From Boesenbergia rotunda (taxonomy: Eukaryota; Streptophyta; Magnoliopsida; Zingiberales; Zingiberaceae): a stretch of 64,000 bases of DNA. Each line of letters begins with the position of its first letter. Position 1 is the first letter of the stretch. Positions 33,092 to 43,813 of the stretch are shown here, one piece after another. A program made the position numbers and the translations under genes. Location: contig JAGFNQ010005664.1 of the NCBI GenBank assembly GCA_024364735.1, positions 1 through 64,000 on the forward strand, given 5' to 3'. A model generated the notes under the pieces. It was not told the origin of the DNA. It was given only the letters and a program-made list of their open reading frames with translations, and did no database searches.

Positions 33092-33715
33092 CCTAGCCCT
33101 CCAAGCTAGGAATTCATCCACCTTAGCCCTCCAAGCTAAGGATTTTTCCATCTAACTCTCCAAGTTGGGAATTTGCACCTAACCCTCCAAGTTAGGACTT
33201 TTCACCTAGCCCTCCAAGCTAGGACTTTTCACCTAGCCCTCCAAGCTAGGACTTTTCACCCAACTCTTCCGAGTTAGAACATCATCCAACCTAGCCCTCC
33301 AACCTAGGCACCTGACCCTCCAAGCCAGGACTTTTTCACCTAATTCTCCAGGATGGGAATTTGCACTTAACCCTCCAGGTTAGGACTTTTCACCCAGCCC
33401 TCCAAGCTAGGACTTTTCACCCAACCCTTCCGAATTAGGACTTTTCCAACACCTAGCCCTCCAAGCTAGGATTTTCCACACCTAACCTCCCAGGTTAGGA
33501 TTCTCCAACACCTAGCTCTCCAAGCTAGGATTTTCCACACCTAACCCTCCAGGTTAGGATTTTCCATATCATGCCTAATCCTCGATTAGGACTTAATCAT
33601 AATCATCATAATCATCACACCTAACCTCCCAGGTTAGGATTTTCCAAATCATGCCTAATCCTCGATCAGGACTTAATCATAATCCACCTAACCTCCCAGA
33701 TTAGGATTTTCCATA
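33092..33715. repeat. Array of about 20 hairpins with covarying stems
   Basis: Units of 17-21 bp, 7-10 bp apart, share the loop CCTCCA-type core. Stem classes include CCTAGC/GCTAGG (e.g. 33205-33223), CCTAAC/GTTAGG (33178-33196 and later copies), CCTTAGC/GCTAAGG (33121-33141) and CCTAATC/GATTAGG (about 33573). Arms change together from class to class. Imperfect cases exist, such as CCAACCCTTCCGAATTAGG. GGACTTTTCAC-like linkers join many units. Confidence 0.9.
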
Positions 33716-33786
33716 TCATAATCATCCTCCTAACTTAAAATCGTTGTCAACACCAAAACAACAATCAAGGCCAGACTGCATCAACA

Positions 33787-34199
33787 CAGAGGATCTCTGC
33801 CCGTGAGTCAACCACAGATAACTGGAGATTGTCAGGATTTTTAGATTATGCTAAATGCAGCTTAAGGCATAAGTTCATAATATTAAGATTTTCATTTTAA
33901 AGTTATAACAGCATGTACATTAATTGGCCTAAACCTTGAAAATATTTTCGAATTCTACTTTCACGAATAGAATTTCCAGCACATGTTTATAATGTTAGAC
34001 AGAGCTAATAGGTGATGAGTTCAATCAGAGTTACATCCCGGTTTCCATATGTAAATTGATGTCCTAGAACGCATGCAACAAAGTGAACCTATATGAAGTT
34101 CATTCTAGACAAATCGTATTGCCTTCTTAGTTGGCTTTGTACATGTTAGATAGATAGATAGATAAGGGGTGAATTGCTAACAGGCTATAGTTGCTAAAC
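33787..34199. other. Unassigned sequence between elements
   Basis: AT-rich sequence with no coding frame, LTR end or known repeat that I recognise. It contains a short GATA microsatellite at about 34148-34163. It ends in TAAAC (34195-34199), the duplicated target of the next element, so it was joined to the sequence at 36815 before that insertion. Confidence 0.5.
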
Positions 34200-34681
34200 T
34201 GAAACGAGATTAGTACGAAAAATGACAACAAGAACAATAAAGAATACACACAAGATTTACGTGAAAAATCCTTGACGGGAAAAACCACGGGCAGAGGAGA
34301 AAAAATCACTATGAACGGTGGAATACAAAGTCGGCGGCTCTGATAAAGTAAAGAGAAGTAGAGAGAAAAGAGAGGTAGAGAGAAAGAAAGAAGAGGTAAC
34401 CAAATAACTTTCTTGATTGATAAAACTTGTCCATGAGATACACAATTTATAGAGACCTTAGGATACTTAGTCAAATGAAAAATTAATAATGAAACTGTTA
34501 ATTAACAGATTTATAAAGAATTGTTAATTAACATATTAATAAGAAAAATATCTAATAATAAATTAACAGATTAAACTGAATTCGGGTCACCAAACTCTTA
34601 CAATCTCCACCTTGATGTGAATTCCATAAATTTTCAAAAGAACATTCTCCACCTCTTCCACAAAAGCCTCACAGGCAAATC

Positions 34682-35108
34682 TCAGCATCTAGCACCAACC
34701 AAGTCCAAGCAATACTTAAACTTGGCTATAGGGAGTGACTTAGTCATCATATCAGCAGGATTATCATGAGTACTGACCTTCCTGACAATAATATCACCAC
34801 GAGCAATAACATCACGTATAAAATGATACCTCACATCAATGTGCTTTGTCCTCTCATGAAACATCTGATCCTTCGTGAGGAAAATGACACTCTGACTATC
34901 ACAAAAGACTGTAGTAATTTGCAAGTCTTTGCTAAACTCATTGTAGAGTCCTTTCAACCAAATAGCTTCCTTACAAGCTTCTGTAATAGCCATATATTCA
35001 TTCTCTGTAGTGGATAATGCAACTGTATTCTACAAAGTAACTTTCTAACTGATAGCACAACCACTAACAGTGAACACATACCCCGTAAGTGATCTTCTTT
35101 TATTAATG
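34682..35108 (-). pseudogene. Copia RNase H C-terminal part
   Basis: Reading leftward from 35108 the sequence encodes RRSLTGYVFTVSGCAIS, a stop, NTVALSTTENEYMAITEACK and then EAIWLKGLYNEF, TVFCDSQSVIFLTKD, ERTKHIDVRYHFIRD and DMMTKSLPIAKFKYCLDLVG. These are the RNase H blocks through the conserved C-terminus. It directly adjoins protease sequence, so the deletion joint lies near 35108. Confidence 0.85.
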
Positions 35109-35510
35109 TTACCTTATGACGGCAACATCACCTATTACTGTGGATTCCTGTAGAATATATAAATTGGCGGTTCTCCTTAGTCCCTTCATCACAACAAGAG
35201 ACCCTTTACTGACCTTCACAGCTCCACCTTCACCAATGTACTTATACCCTTTAGAATCAAGAATACTCAAAGAGATTATATTTCTCTTCAAATCAAGGAC
35301 GTGCCTCATATTACCAAGTGTCCGAATGACACCATCAAACATCTTAATTCTGACCGTACCAATACCAGTGATTCTGCAGGATGCATTATTGCCCATCAAA
35401 ATGACACCACTGAAAACTGTTTCATATGTTGAAAATTAGTCCCAATTGGGACACATATGAAACGTACAGCCAGAATCATGAATCCATTCCTCACTTTGCT
35501 TTAAATCAAC
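35109..35510 (-). pseudogene. Copia aspartic protease
   Basis: The active-site segment WIHDSGCTFHMCPN is encoded at about 35500-35455, with the DSG triad intact. A TAA stop at 35437-35435 interrupts it. The downstream frame (35399-35109) carries GIGTVRIKMFDG, LGNMRHVLDLKRNIISLSIL and a LYIL end, as in copia proteases. Confidence 0.82.
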
Positions 35511-35589
35511 ATTAGATGCAACGAGAAGTTCACCATCATTGTAATTTTCGGTAACATCAGCCTCACCAGACTTCTCTGATTATTTTTCC

Positions 35590-36358
35590 CTCGAATTTTC
35601 ACCTACCCTTTTATTCTTATTCTGCAGCTTGTAACATTCTGATTTGATGTGGCCCTTCTTCTTGCAATAATTACAGATCTTATCGCTATTTCTGGATTTC
35701 GACTTGCCCCTGATATTATCATCAGAGTCTTTCTCCTGAGTCCTTCCTCGAATAATAAGACCCTCACCCTGAGCCTCAGATCCTTCGACAAGCTATTTCA
35801 TTTTCTCTTTCGAAAATAATGAATCATAAACTTCATTCAAAGTAAGAGTATTATGACTATATAAAATAGTATCTCTAAAAGTCGTATATGACGAGGGTAA
35901 AGAACACATTAAGATCAATGCTAAATCTTCATCGTCATATTTGGCCTCCAAAGCCTCTAGGTCAGAAACGATTTCCTTAAACACGGTCAAGTGATCTCTT
36001 AACGACGTACCTTCTACCATGCGATGAGAATACAAACTTTATTTCAGACCCAGTTTGCTCGTAAGACTTTTTGTCATGCACAACTGCTCCAATTTTAGTC
36101 ATAGTGCAGCAACGGATTTCTCCTTCAAAACATCCTGTAAAATCTCATTCGATAGGTGAAGGTAGATCTGAGATAGGGCTTTTCGATCCTTACGTTCCTT
36201 TCCTCCTTTTTCCATGTCGATGGCATGTTGTCTATCCCGAACAATGCGTCGTGCAAGTCCAGATGTGCTAGCACCGCTCGCATCTTAACCTGCCACAGCG
36301 TAAACCTGGTGTTGCGATCCAAAAGCGGAATATCATACTTCATGCTTGCCGTTGTCAT
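35590..36358 (-). pseudogene. Copia Gag, frameshifted
   Basis: The start at 36358 gives YDIPLLDRNTRFTLWQVKMR, a Gag N-terminus of this copia group. Frame changes follow near 36125 and 36040; then LRDHLTVFKEIVSDLEAL and CSLPSSYTTFRDTILYS. The zinc knuckle CNYCKKKGHIKSEC is encoded at about 35682-35640 in another frame. Domain order is normal, but at least two frameshifts disrupt it. Confidence 0.82.
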
Positions 36359-36814
36359 TAATCCCAGTTGAAATCCACAAAATCAAAACCAACTTGGCTC
36401 TGATACCACTTGAAACGAGATTAGTACGAAAAATGACAACAAGAACAATAGAGAACACACACAAGATTTACGTGGAAAACCCTTGACGGGAAAAACCACG
36501 GGCAGAGGAGGAAAAATCACTATGAACGGTGGAATACAAAGTCGGTGGCTCTGATAAAGTAAAGAGAAGTAGAGAGAAAAGAGAGGTAGATAGAAAGAAA
36601 GAAGAGGTAACCAAATAACTTTCTTAATTGATAAAACTTGTCTATGAGATACACAATTTATAGAGACCTTAGGATACTTTGTCAAATGAAAAATTAATAA
36701 CGAAACTGTTAATTAACAGATTTATAAAGAATCTGTTAATTAACATATTAATAAGAAAAATATCTAATAATAAATTAACGGATTAAACTGAATTCGAGTT
36801 ACCAAACTCTAACA

Positions 36815-36970
36815 TAAACAATGAGTTATTTTGTCGAAGTCTAGGGTTCTCGAGGGGAAATAAGAAATTCTGTTCGTATGATAGTGTTAAGTCAAATTCA
36901 TTGTGATTAAGGAAACAAACAGTTATATAGTTCATAGCAACAACTTAAGGGATAACAGAAGAGATACCAC
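36815..36970. other. Unassigned sequence
   Basis: It starts with TAAAC (36815-36819), the second copy of the duplicated target of the element at 34200. The rest is AT-rich, with no frame or repeat that I recognise, up to the old copia LTR. Confidence 0.5.
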
Positions 36971-37290
36971 TATTAAGAAAAATAATAGAAGAGCTGAGGA
37001 CATGAAGAGGATAAAATAAAATTTTCACACTTCATTGATAAATAAGTAGTCTATTTATAGGCTAATACATAATTCATACTCAATAACCCACTAACTCCAC
37101 TAACACCTTAACATTAAACACTAACACCGGTAACTCCACATTACAACTATTATCCTATTATTTCTCATCCACTACCTCAATTACAACCAAATACATTGAA
37201 TAATATAGACACTTTCTATAACCACTAACTTTCATCACTAATTAAAATATGACACTTCATTAACCCACTAACTCGTTAATTTTATTAACA
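36971..37290 (-). repeat. 3' LTR of the old copia element
   Basis: TATTAAGAAAAATAATAG to TTTATTAACA. The first dinucleotide has drifted from TG to TA. The polypurine tract GTTTAAGGGAGGGAT (minus strand) lies directly to its right. Confidence 0.85.
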
Positions 37291-37314
37291 ATCCCTCCCT
37301 TAAACTGATATTCA

Positions 37315-37960
37315 AATGTAATAATCAGTTTAGTAAGAGTTCAAATTTACAACTACATGTAAAAACACCAAGTAGCTTTCTGAGCTTTTGAAATATAGAA
37401 AATTTGAGAGGCTTTGTTAGTAAATCAACAATTTGATCCTCGCTTCTATAGTAAACAAGATTAATGACTTCATCATTTGTGAGATTTCTCAAGAAGTGAT
37501 ACCTCACATCTATATGTTTACTTCAACCATGTAGCACTAGATTTTTAAAAAGTTTTATTGTCGAACTATTGTCACAATAAATCTAAGTAGGTCCATCCTC
37601 TTTGAAATATAATTCTATAAGAATTTTCTTTAGCCAAATACCTTGGCAAGCACAAGATGTTGTAGCAACAAACTCAGCTTTAGTGGATGGTAATGTAACA
37701 ATTGATTGTTTCTTTGAAGACTATGATAGTGCTATTGTCCCCAACATGAAAATGTATCCGGATGTACTTTTTCGATCATCTAGATCTCCTACATAATCAC
37801 TATTTGTAAAACCAACCTAAACTCATTAGTACCTTGCAAGAACCGAAAAATTCTCTTTGCAACTAAGAGATGCATTTACGTAGCACAATCCATGTATCTA
37901 CTAATCATACTTACAATGTACATAATATCAGGTCTTGTTAAAGTGTGGAATCAATCTTCT
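37315..37960 (-). pseudogene. RNase H of the old copia element
   Basis: The C-terminal part is open at 37507-37325: MRYHFLRNLTNDEVINLVYY, then RSEDQIVDLLTKPL and LRKLLGV, a standard copia RNase H end. Further right, in other frames, lie the remains of the KCIYVAQSMYLLI-like and ATTSCACQGIWLKKIL-like blocks. There are several stops and frame changes. Confidence 0.78.
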
Positions 37961-38562
37961 TTCCTCTAGTATCTTTGGGTAGCTTCACTCTAAACTCAAA
38001 TGGAGTGCTTATAGGATTGCAATCTTTCATTTGAAACTTGTCCAGGATTTCTTTACATATCTTTTTTCAAAAATAAAAATTCCAATAGAAGTTTGCACCA
38101 CTTACCAATGAAATAATGCATTATACCAAGATCAGACATTTCAAATTATGTCATCCTAGATTTCTTAAAATTCTCAAATATAGATGTACTATTTCTAGTG
38201 TAAATTAAATTATCTACATATAAGCAAATAATCAATATTTTCCCTCCATCGTTAATCTTAGTGAAAAGAGTATGTTCATAAGGGGCATTTTTGAAAACAT
38301 TCCTTTAAAATATAAGTTTCAATACGATTATACCAAGCTCGTTGGGCTTGTTTTAATCCATATAGAGCTTTCTTTAATCTATAAACTTTATGCTCATTAC
38401 CAAATTTCAAATAACCAGGAGGTTGATTGATAAATACCTCGTTTTTCAAATATCCATGAAGGAATGATGATTATACATCCAGCTGAAAAATAGGCCATGA
38501 ATTTTGTGCAGCCATCACTATTACCACTCTGATTGTATCATGTCTTACTACTAGAGCAAAAA
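37961..38562 (-). pseudogene. Reverse transcriptase of the old copia element, C-terminal part
   Basis: At about 38490-38300 the minus strand encodes SSFLHGYLKNEVFINQPPGY, LKFGNEHKVYRLKKALYGLK and QAQRAWYNRIETYI, the middle reverse transcriptase blocks. The frame breaks after EVFAL at 38562, where the element at 38563 is inserted; the missing half resumes at 42506. Stops are scattered throughout. Confidence 0.85.
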
Positions 38563-39538
38563 TTGTAAGTACCTCGGGTCGGTTTTGATGTGATCAACCA
38601 AGTCAAGTTAGGTCATGGTGTATTTTGATCCTTGTGTCTAACTGTGCAGGAGCTTAGGAGCGCAGAAAGTCAAACGAAAGACACAGCAAATGAGAAGGAT
38701 GGCACGGGGAAGGAAGACGATGGGCTTGGTGCATCCGAGGGATGCGAAAATTGCGGAAGAGTACACTGGTAGATGAGAAGGGCGTAAACAACGTCTGAGA
38801 GATGAGAAGTCGGGGAGGAAGCTTGTTCAAAGTGAAGGTCAGAGTCAGGTTCGGGTGAGCCTAATTCTGGTTGGTCAGAAATCACCCAAGCGGAAGAAGG
38901 ATGAAAAAAGTCAACGTAGATGTTGACTTTGACCAATTGGTGAACTGAGGCGCCTCAGTTGCCTTGGGAGGTGCCCCAACTAAAAGTTTCAACTTTGCGC
39001 AAAAGTTGAACTGAGGCGTCTCAGTTTGAACCCGAGGTGTCTCAGTTTGAACCGAGGCGCCTCAAATCAGAACTAAGGTGCCTTAGGTTGGAACTGAGGC
39101 GCCTCCGAACAGAACTTATCAATAAGTTACCGTTGGCACCCGTGGATAAAACTTTATCCATCTGAGGTGCCTCAGGTCCACGTCAGCATAACGATAATGT
39201 TGAGTTTCATGCTATAAATAGTCCCCAAAAGCTAGGATTAGAAACAACTACTGTACTTAATTTTCCTAGCTTTTTTCTGTTGTTCAAAGTTTGTAAGAGA
39301 CTACTCCGCCTACAACGAAGGAGCTTTTCATTAGTGGAGCTTTTTTCAACGTATTGGATTAGCAACCACCTTGGTTGCAACCAAGTAACCTTTGTGTCTC
39401 TTACTAGATCCTTTCATTTGTCTATGTTTTTAATTAATTTCTGAAAAGTAACTTTTATCTTTGCACAAATAAGCAAAAGATTTAGTTTTAACTTGCAGGG
39501 CAATTCACCCCCCTCTTCCGGGCCTGTAACGATCCTAT
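38563..39538 (+). repeat. 5' LTR of the element at 38563, with GAGGCGCCTC palindromes
   Basis: Palindromes CTGAGGCGCCTCAG (38945-38958) and variants run to about 39174. One variant is CTAAGGTGCCTTAG (39073-39086), where the outer A/T pair replaces G/C on both arms. A TATA box TATAAATAG (39213-39221) follows immediately. The C-tract box CAATTCACCCCCCTC (39500-39515) lies near the 3' end. Confidence 0.85.
39213..39221 (+). promoter_or_regulatory. TATA box of the LTR at 38563
   Basis: TATAAATAG, with the last palindrome about 40 bp upstream. The same box is TATAAATAA in the 3' LTR at 42174-42182. Confidence 0.65.
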
Positions 39539-39569
39539 AAGTGGTATCAGAACAGGTTAGCTTTTGAAG

Positions 39570-40440
39570 GATTAACCGGCTAATAAAGCAAGAGAAATAG
39601 CCGAAACTAGCATTCACCCACTGAAATTCGAAGGAGACTTCACCATTTGGAAGAAGAAAATAGAGTTATTCTTTCGTACTGATTTTGAAATTTTACTAAC
39701 TATCAAATATGATTTTGAAGCTCTCAAAGATGCAAACGGAGATGAAAAGGAGGAGCATCTGTGGAACAAGAAGGAGCAAGCTTAATCAGTAGCCCACAGA
39801 AAGGCTGAATTCCACTTACTGACGGTTCTACCATCTCAAGAAGTCAACCGTATCGGTAGCTATCATTCTACAAAAGAGCTCTAAAAGAGGTTTCTAGAAC
39901 TTGATGAAGGCAAGGCAGAAGCCAAGTTAGCAAGAAGAGATCTCCTCTGGAGCCAGCTATCAAATCTTCAGATGAAGGAAAGTGAAACTGTGGCCGAGCT
40001 TCATGTAAAGATTAAGGAATTGATCTCCGAACTTACCAACCTCGGTGAATAGTAACAAATCGTGGCTCAATCCAATACGCCCTCAACGTCTTCCCAAGAA
40101 CCTAAGAGTGGACTTCAATAGTAGATGTCTAATATATCTCAAAGGACCTGGAGGTAAGTACTCTTTTGAATTACATGAATATCAGCGTGCAGGAAATAAA
40201 AATAAGATGGACAACATTGCCATGAATGCGAGGAGGATTGAACCAAATTCGAAGTCTTCGGCTTTGATGAAGAAATGACATTCGTGGTAAGAAAGTTAAA
40301 CAAGATATTTAGATATAATAAGTTTTCTAAGATGTAGGATAAGAAACGTTCTCCGAGAAAGAGACAAGTAAGATGCTATCACTGTGACGAAGAAGGTCAC
40401 ATCAAGGATCAATGTCCGAAGCTAAAAAACAAGAAGAATG
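39570..40440 (+). pseudogene. Degenerate Sirevirus-like Gag
   Basis: Conserved phrases appear in broken frames: LKFEGDFTIWKKKIELFFRT, HLWNKKEQA, GSYHSTKEL, LDEGKAEAKLARRDLLWSQL, SNLQMKESETVAELHVKIKE. A zinc knuckle CYHCDEEGHIKDQC is encoded at about 40376-40417. Stops occur after KKEQA, STKEL and NLGE. It is Gag by its UBN2-like N-domain and CCHC knuckle. No protease or other pol domain follows. Confidence 0.82.
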
Positions 40441-40739
40441 AAAACAAGCCCTACTTAGAAAGCACGATAAAATGAAGGGGGAGAGTCAATAGAAGAAAGC
40501 AGCAATGAAGAGGGAGAGTCCAGTTTCAAACACGATAAAATGGTAAGTGAGGTATGCAAACTTTCTCCAGATAAACTATTTTCTGGTATAAAATCCCTAC
40601 TTAGATCTCTATACAAATTTAGAATGAAAAATATAGACTTGAAAAATGAAGTAGCTCACTCATGTCGATTAGAAATGTACAATTCAGTAAAATATGAAAT
40701 TGAAAAATTAAAGGCACAAAATAGCTAAATTAGAAAATG

Positions 40740-41566
40740 ACTATGTATGTGCTAGTTCAAATTTCTTTTCTAAAAAGAACTTTTATAATGGAGATCTTAA
40801 CTGGTACATTAGGAACTATAGGGGCGAAATTACAAAAGTGCCCAGGAGTTATATTCCATCAAAGTTCCTGATTAACCCGGTAGGTAATAACTTATTTTGG
40901 GTTCCTAAATCGATATTGAATTGTTAAAGATTTCTTTGTATCGAATAATTTTTTTTGAAAATTCAAATCGACTGGTAATCTTCGGAATTAATTCATTTTC
41001 AATGATGCACGAAGACTTTATCTACTTACTGAAATTTTTTAGTATTTTTGATGAATGTTTATGAATTTATTTTTGAAAATCAATTTTTTAAAATAAAATT
41101 GGTAGAAAATTATTTTTGAAATCATTGATAAAGACTATTGGGATAATTGAATTTCCACATTGTCAAAATTTTTGAAAATTTTTTAACGATCAAATAATTT
41201 TTTATTTTTATACAAAAATCATATGTTTATATTGATAAATACTCAGAATTTTTTTTTCTCTAAGATTCGTACTTAATATTCTAGACATTAAGCAAAAGTG
41301 TCAGATTTTTTTCATGGATTCTCGAACAATTTTTTTTGTGCCCCTTAATATTTATTTTTTTCTAAGAATATTTATTTTACCCCATTTTTTTATGTGATCA
41401 AAGGGGGAGAGTGATGAGGATTAAGTTAAGGGGAGGTTACCTTAGAATTTATTTACATTATTTTTTTTATGCTTCATTGCATTATTTGTTTTAGTTTCAC
41501 TATGTTATTTTCTAGTTTAGTTAACCCTAACTTAACTTGGGTTGATGCACATTAAAATGAGGGAGA
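40740..41566 (+). other. Non-coding spacer before the 3' LTR
   Basis: About 0.8 kb of T-rich sequence (many TTTTTTGAAAA runs) between gag and the 3' LTR, with purine tracts AAAGGGGGAGAGTGATGAGG at 41400 and ATGAGGGAGAT at 41556-41566 directly before the LTR. No open frame is visible. It resembles the spacer of the other gag-only elements. Confidence 0.65.
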
Positions 41567-42500
41567 TTATAAGTACCTCAGGTTGGTTTTGATGTAATCA
41601 ACCAAGTCAAGTTAGGTCCTGGTGTGTTTTGATCCACGTGTCTAAGTGTGTAGGAACTTAGGAGTGCAAGAAGTTGAATAAAAGACGCAGCTGATGAGAA
41701 GGATGACACAGGGAAGGGAGCCGACAAGCTTGGTGCATTTGAGGGACCGAAGACTATGGAAGAGTACACCAGTGGACAAGAAGGACGTGCGCGGCGTCTG
41801 AGGGACAAGAAGCCGGGGAGGAAGCTCGTTCGAGGCAAAGGCCAGAGTCAAGTTTGGGTGAGCCTAACTCTGATTGGTCAGAAATCATCCAAGTTGAAGA
41901 AGGACAAAAAAAGTCAATGTGGATGTTGACTTTGACTAATTGGTGAATTGAGGCGCCTAAGTTTCCTTGGGAGGTGCCTCAGCTGAAAGTTTCAGCTTTG
42001 TGCAAAAATTAAACTGAGATTCCTCAGTTTGAACCCGAGGTGCCTCATATCAGAACTGAGGCGCCTCAGACTGTTGGCACCCGTGGATAATACTTTATCC
42101 ATCTGAGGTGCCTCAGATTACATATAAGGCGCCTCAGGCCCACATCAACACAACGGTAACGTTGAGTTTCTGGTATAAATAACCCGCAAAAGCTAGGATT
42201 AGAAAACAACTACTGTACTTAATTTTCTACCATTTTTCTGTGTAATTCAAAGTTTGTAAGAGATTACTTCGCTTACAATGAAGGAGCTTTTCATTAGTGA
42301 AACTTTTTTCAACCCTTAGATTAGCAACCACCCTAGTTGCATCCAAGTAACATTTGTGTCTCTTACTAGTTCCTTTCATTTGTCTATGGTTTTAATTAAT
42401 TGTTGAAAACTAACTTCTATTTTTGAACAAATCAACACAAAATTTAGTTCTAATTTGCAGGGCAATTCATCCCCCTCTTATCGGCCTGCAACAGTCCTAT
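41567..42500 (+). repeat. 3' LTR of the element at 38563
   Basis: It follows the 5' LTR closely, with small deletions, including loss of part of the palindrome block. Palindromes remain at about 41950-42140 and the TATA box at 42174-42182. The LTR ends GTCCTAT before the A-run duplication. Confidence 0.85.
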
Positions 42501-42505
42501 AAAAA

Positions 42506-42825
42506 CTTCTTTATAATCGACACCAAACTCTTACTTATAGCCCTTCACCAAGTATGTTTTGTACTTGTCAATTTCACCATGTTTATTTAGCTTTGTCTTA
42601 TAAACTCACTTTTCACCAATTGTCTTTTGCCTTTTAGGAAGATCACATAACTCCCATGTATTAGTTTTATCAATTGTTGTAATTTCGGCATCCATAGCCT
42701 TTCTCCATTTTGATTCTTTAACGGCCACTTCAAAAATAGTAGAGCCACAATCTGAGAAAAAAAGCAAAATGTGTAAGAGGATCATCACCTTGATCAATTC
42801 CAGTCACCTTATAATTAGACATCCA
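42506..42825 (-). pseudogene. Reverse transcriptase of the old copia element, N-terminal part
   Basis: The minus strand encodes VAVKESKWRKAMDAEITTID, KTNTWELCDLPKRQKTIGEK, then WVYKTKLNKHGEID and GVDYKEVFAL running into the insertion at 42505. These are the first reverse transcriptase blocks. The region is interrupted on the right by the element at 42826, and one flank of its target duplication, ATCCA, is at 42821-42825. Confidence 0.85.
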
Positions 42826-43813
42826 TGTACGGGATCGTAGGCCGACTAGAGGGGGGAGGTGAATAGGCGTTGCCTCCAAATCCTCGATTATCTTCCTACA
42901 CGTGTTAGTTGCGCAATCAGAATAATATAAACTAAAACTAACAAATAGAAGAGATAAACCATTTAACATGGTTCGGAGATAAGCCTCCTACTCCAAGGCA
43001 GTCCATAAGGTGGATCATCCCGATCCTTCGGCGGATGACTCCCCGAAAAACCTCCGGCTATGCTCGTGTAGCTCCTTGTGGGTGGAGAAATCTCACCACA
43101 AACTCGCACAAGACCTCTGAGCATAAAGACTACTAATTGGCTTTTAACCAAGATCAATTTCGTCAACCTTGCTCAAGCAAACCGAGCTTCCTTAAATAGA
43201 ACTCGTTGCTGATACAACTGTTATCAGTCGACTGGTACCAACATCAGTCAACTGGTACCAACACTAGTCGACTGCCAGCTGTTGAATTCGAACGTTACAG
43301 CCCAACGTTCAAATCCAGCCGACACGAGTCGACTACAGAGAAAGATTAGTCGACTGATCATTCTATGACCTCTACTAGTCGACTGCTTCCAGCAGCAGTC
43401 GACTGCTAAAACCCTAAACTTAGGGGTTCCCTTCCCGAGTACAGTTCACTTACACTCGGACCCACACGACTCACTTGACTCTTCTTTTGTAGCTTTAACT
43501 CTTGCCTTTAAGCCTTCTTCGCTTTGGCTCTCATCTCTCGGATGTATTCAAGCCTGCGGCTTGTCTCCATATGTCATCCTTCATGTATTCCTCGAAGTGT
43601 GCTTCCCTCGGCTCATCGATGTTGTCTTATCCATGGTCCCTCGGATGCCTATCTATCCTTCACCGGACCCGAAGCTGTCAACCTAAGTCATATGTGTATC
43701 CTGCAGAACCTTCACACTCAAATACATATATCAAATACAAAGACAAACCTAACTTAAACTCTTTGCCCAAACATCCAAATACATAGTCCCACGGACCATA
43801 GCTTGCCTCAACA
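42826..43813 (-). repeat. 3' LTR of the minus-strand family 3 element
   Basis: It has the C-tract box CTAGAGGGGGGAGGTGAATA (42846-42865) near the 3' end, a TATA-like CTATTTAAG (43199-43191), and AGTCGACTG palindromes between 43225 and 43412. It ends GACCATAGCTTGCCTCAACA. Confidence 0.85.

Larger units (their letters stand above)
31625..33786 (-). mobile_element. 5' LTR of the Sirevirus (LTR family 4)
   Basis: About 2.16 kb from TGTTGGGTACG to GCATCAACA on the plus strand. Order on the minus strand: start at 33786, hairpin array (33715-33092), ten copies of a GATCGGTC palindrome (33080-32640), then unique sequence to the C-tract box TATTCACCCCCCCCC (31662-31648) near the end. The right boundary is inferred from the TGTTG...CA ends; the matching 3' LTR is lost beyond the N, so neither identity nor a target duplication can be tested. 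Confidence 0.8.
34200..36814 (-). mobile_element. Internally deleted Ty1/copia element (GAG-PR-RNase H only)
   Basis: Two nearly identical LTRs of about 403 bp (34200-34602 and 36411-36814; TGAAACGAG to CTCTTACA/CTCTAACA) bound it, and TAAAC is duplicated on both sides. The primer-binding site at 36408-36393 on the minus strand reads GGTATCAGAGCC. Reading leftward it has gag, protease and then the end of RNase H; integrase, reverse transcriptase and most of RNase H are gone. At 2.6 kb it is about half the normal length. It is non-autonomous, but its LTRs and TSD are crisp, so it may have moved after the deletion. Confidence 0.9.
38563..42500 (+). mobile_element. Gag-only Sirevirus-like element inserted in a copia reverse transcriptase
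   Basis: LTRs at 38563-39538 and 41567-42500 (TTGTAAGTACC / TTATAAGTACC to GTCCTAT) flank a 2-kb internal region. A run of five A's on each side (38558-38562 and 42501-42505) is the probable target duplication; removing the insert restores the copia reading ...KEVFAL. The primer site TGGTATCAGAAC follows the 5' LTR. The internal region has broken gag and no pol. LTRs carry CTGAGGCGCCTCAG palindromes. The LTR ends are not the usual TG...CA. Confidence 0.82.

Noticed and set aside
32640..33715. CRISPR-like array (short repeats with spacers)
   Set aside because: Repeats are imperfect hairpins of several classes inside an LTR with primer-binding site and gag next to it. There are no cas genes, and the genome is a plant nuclear one.
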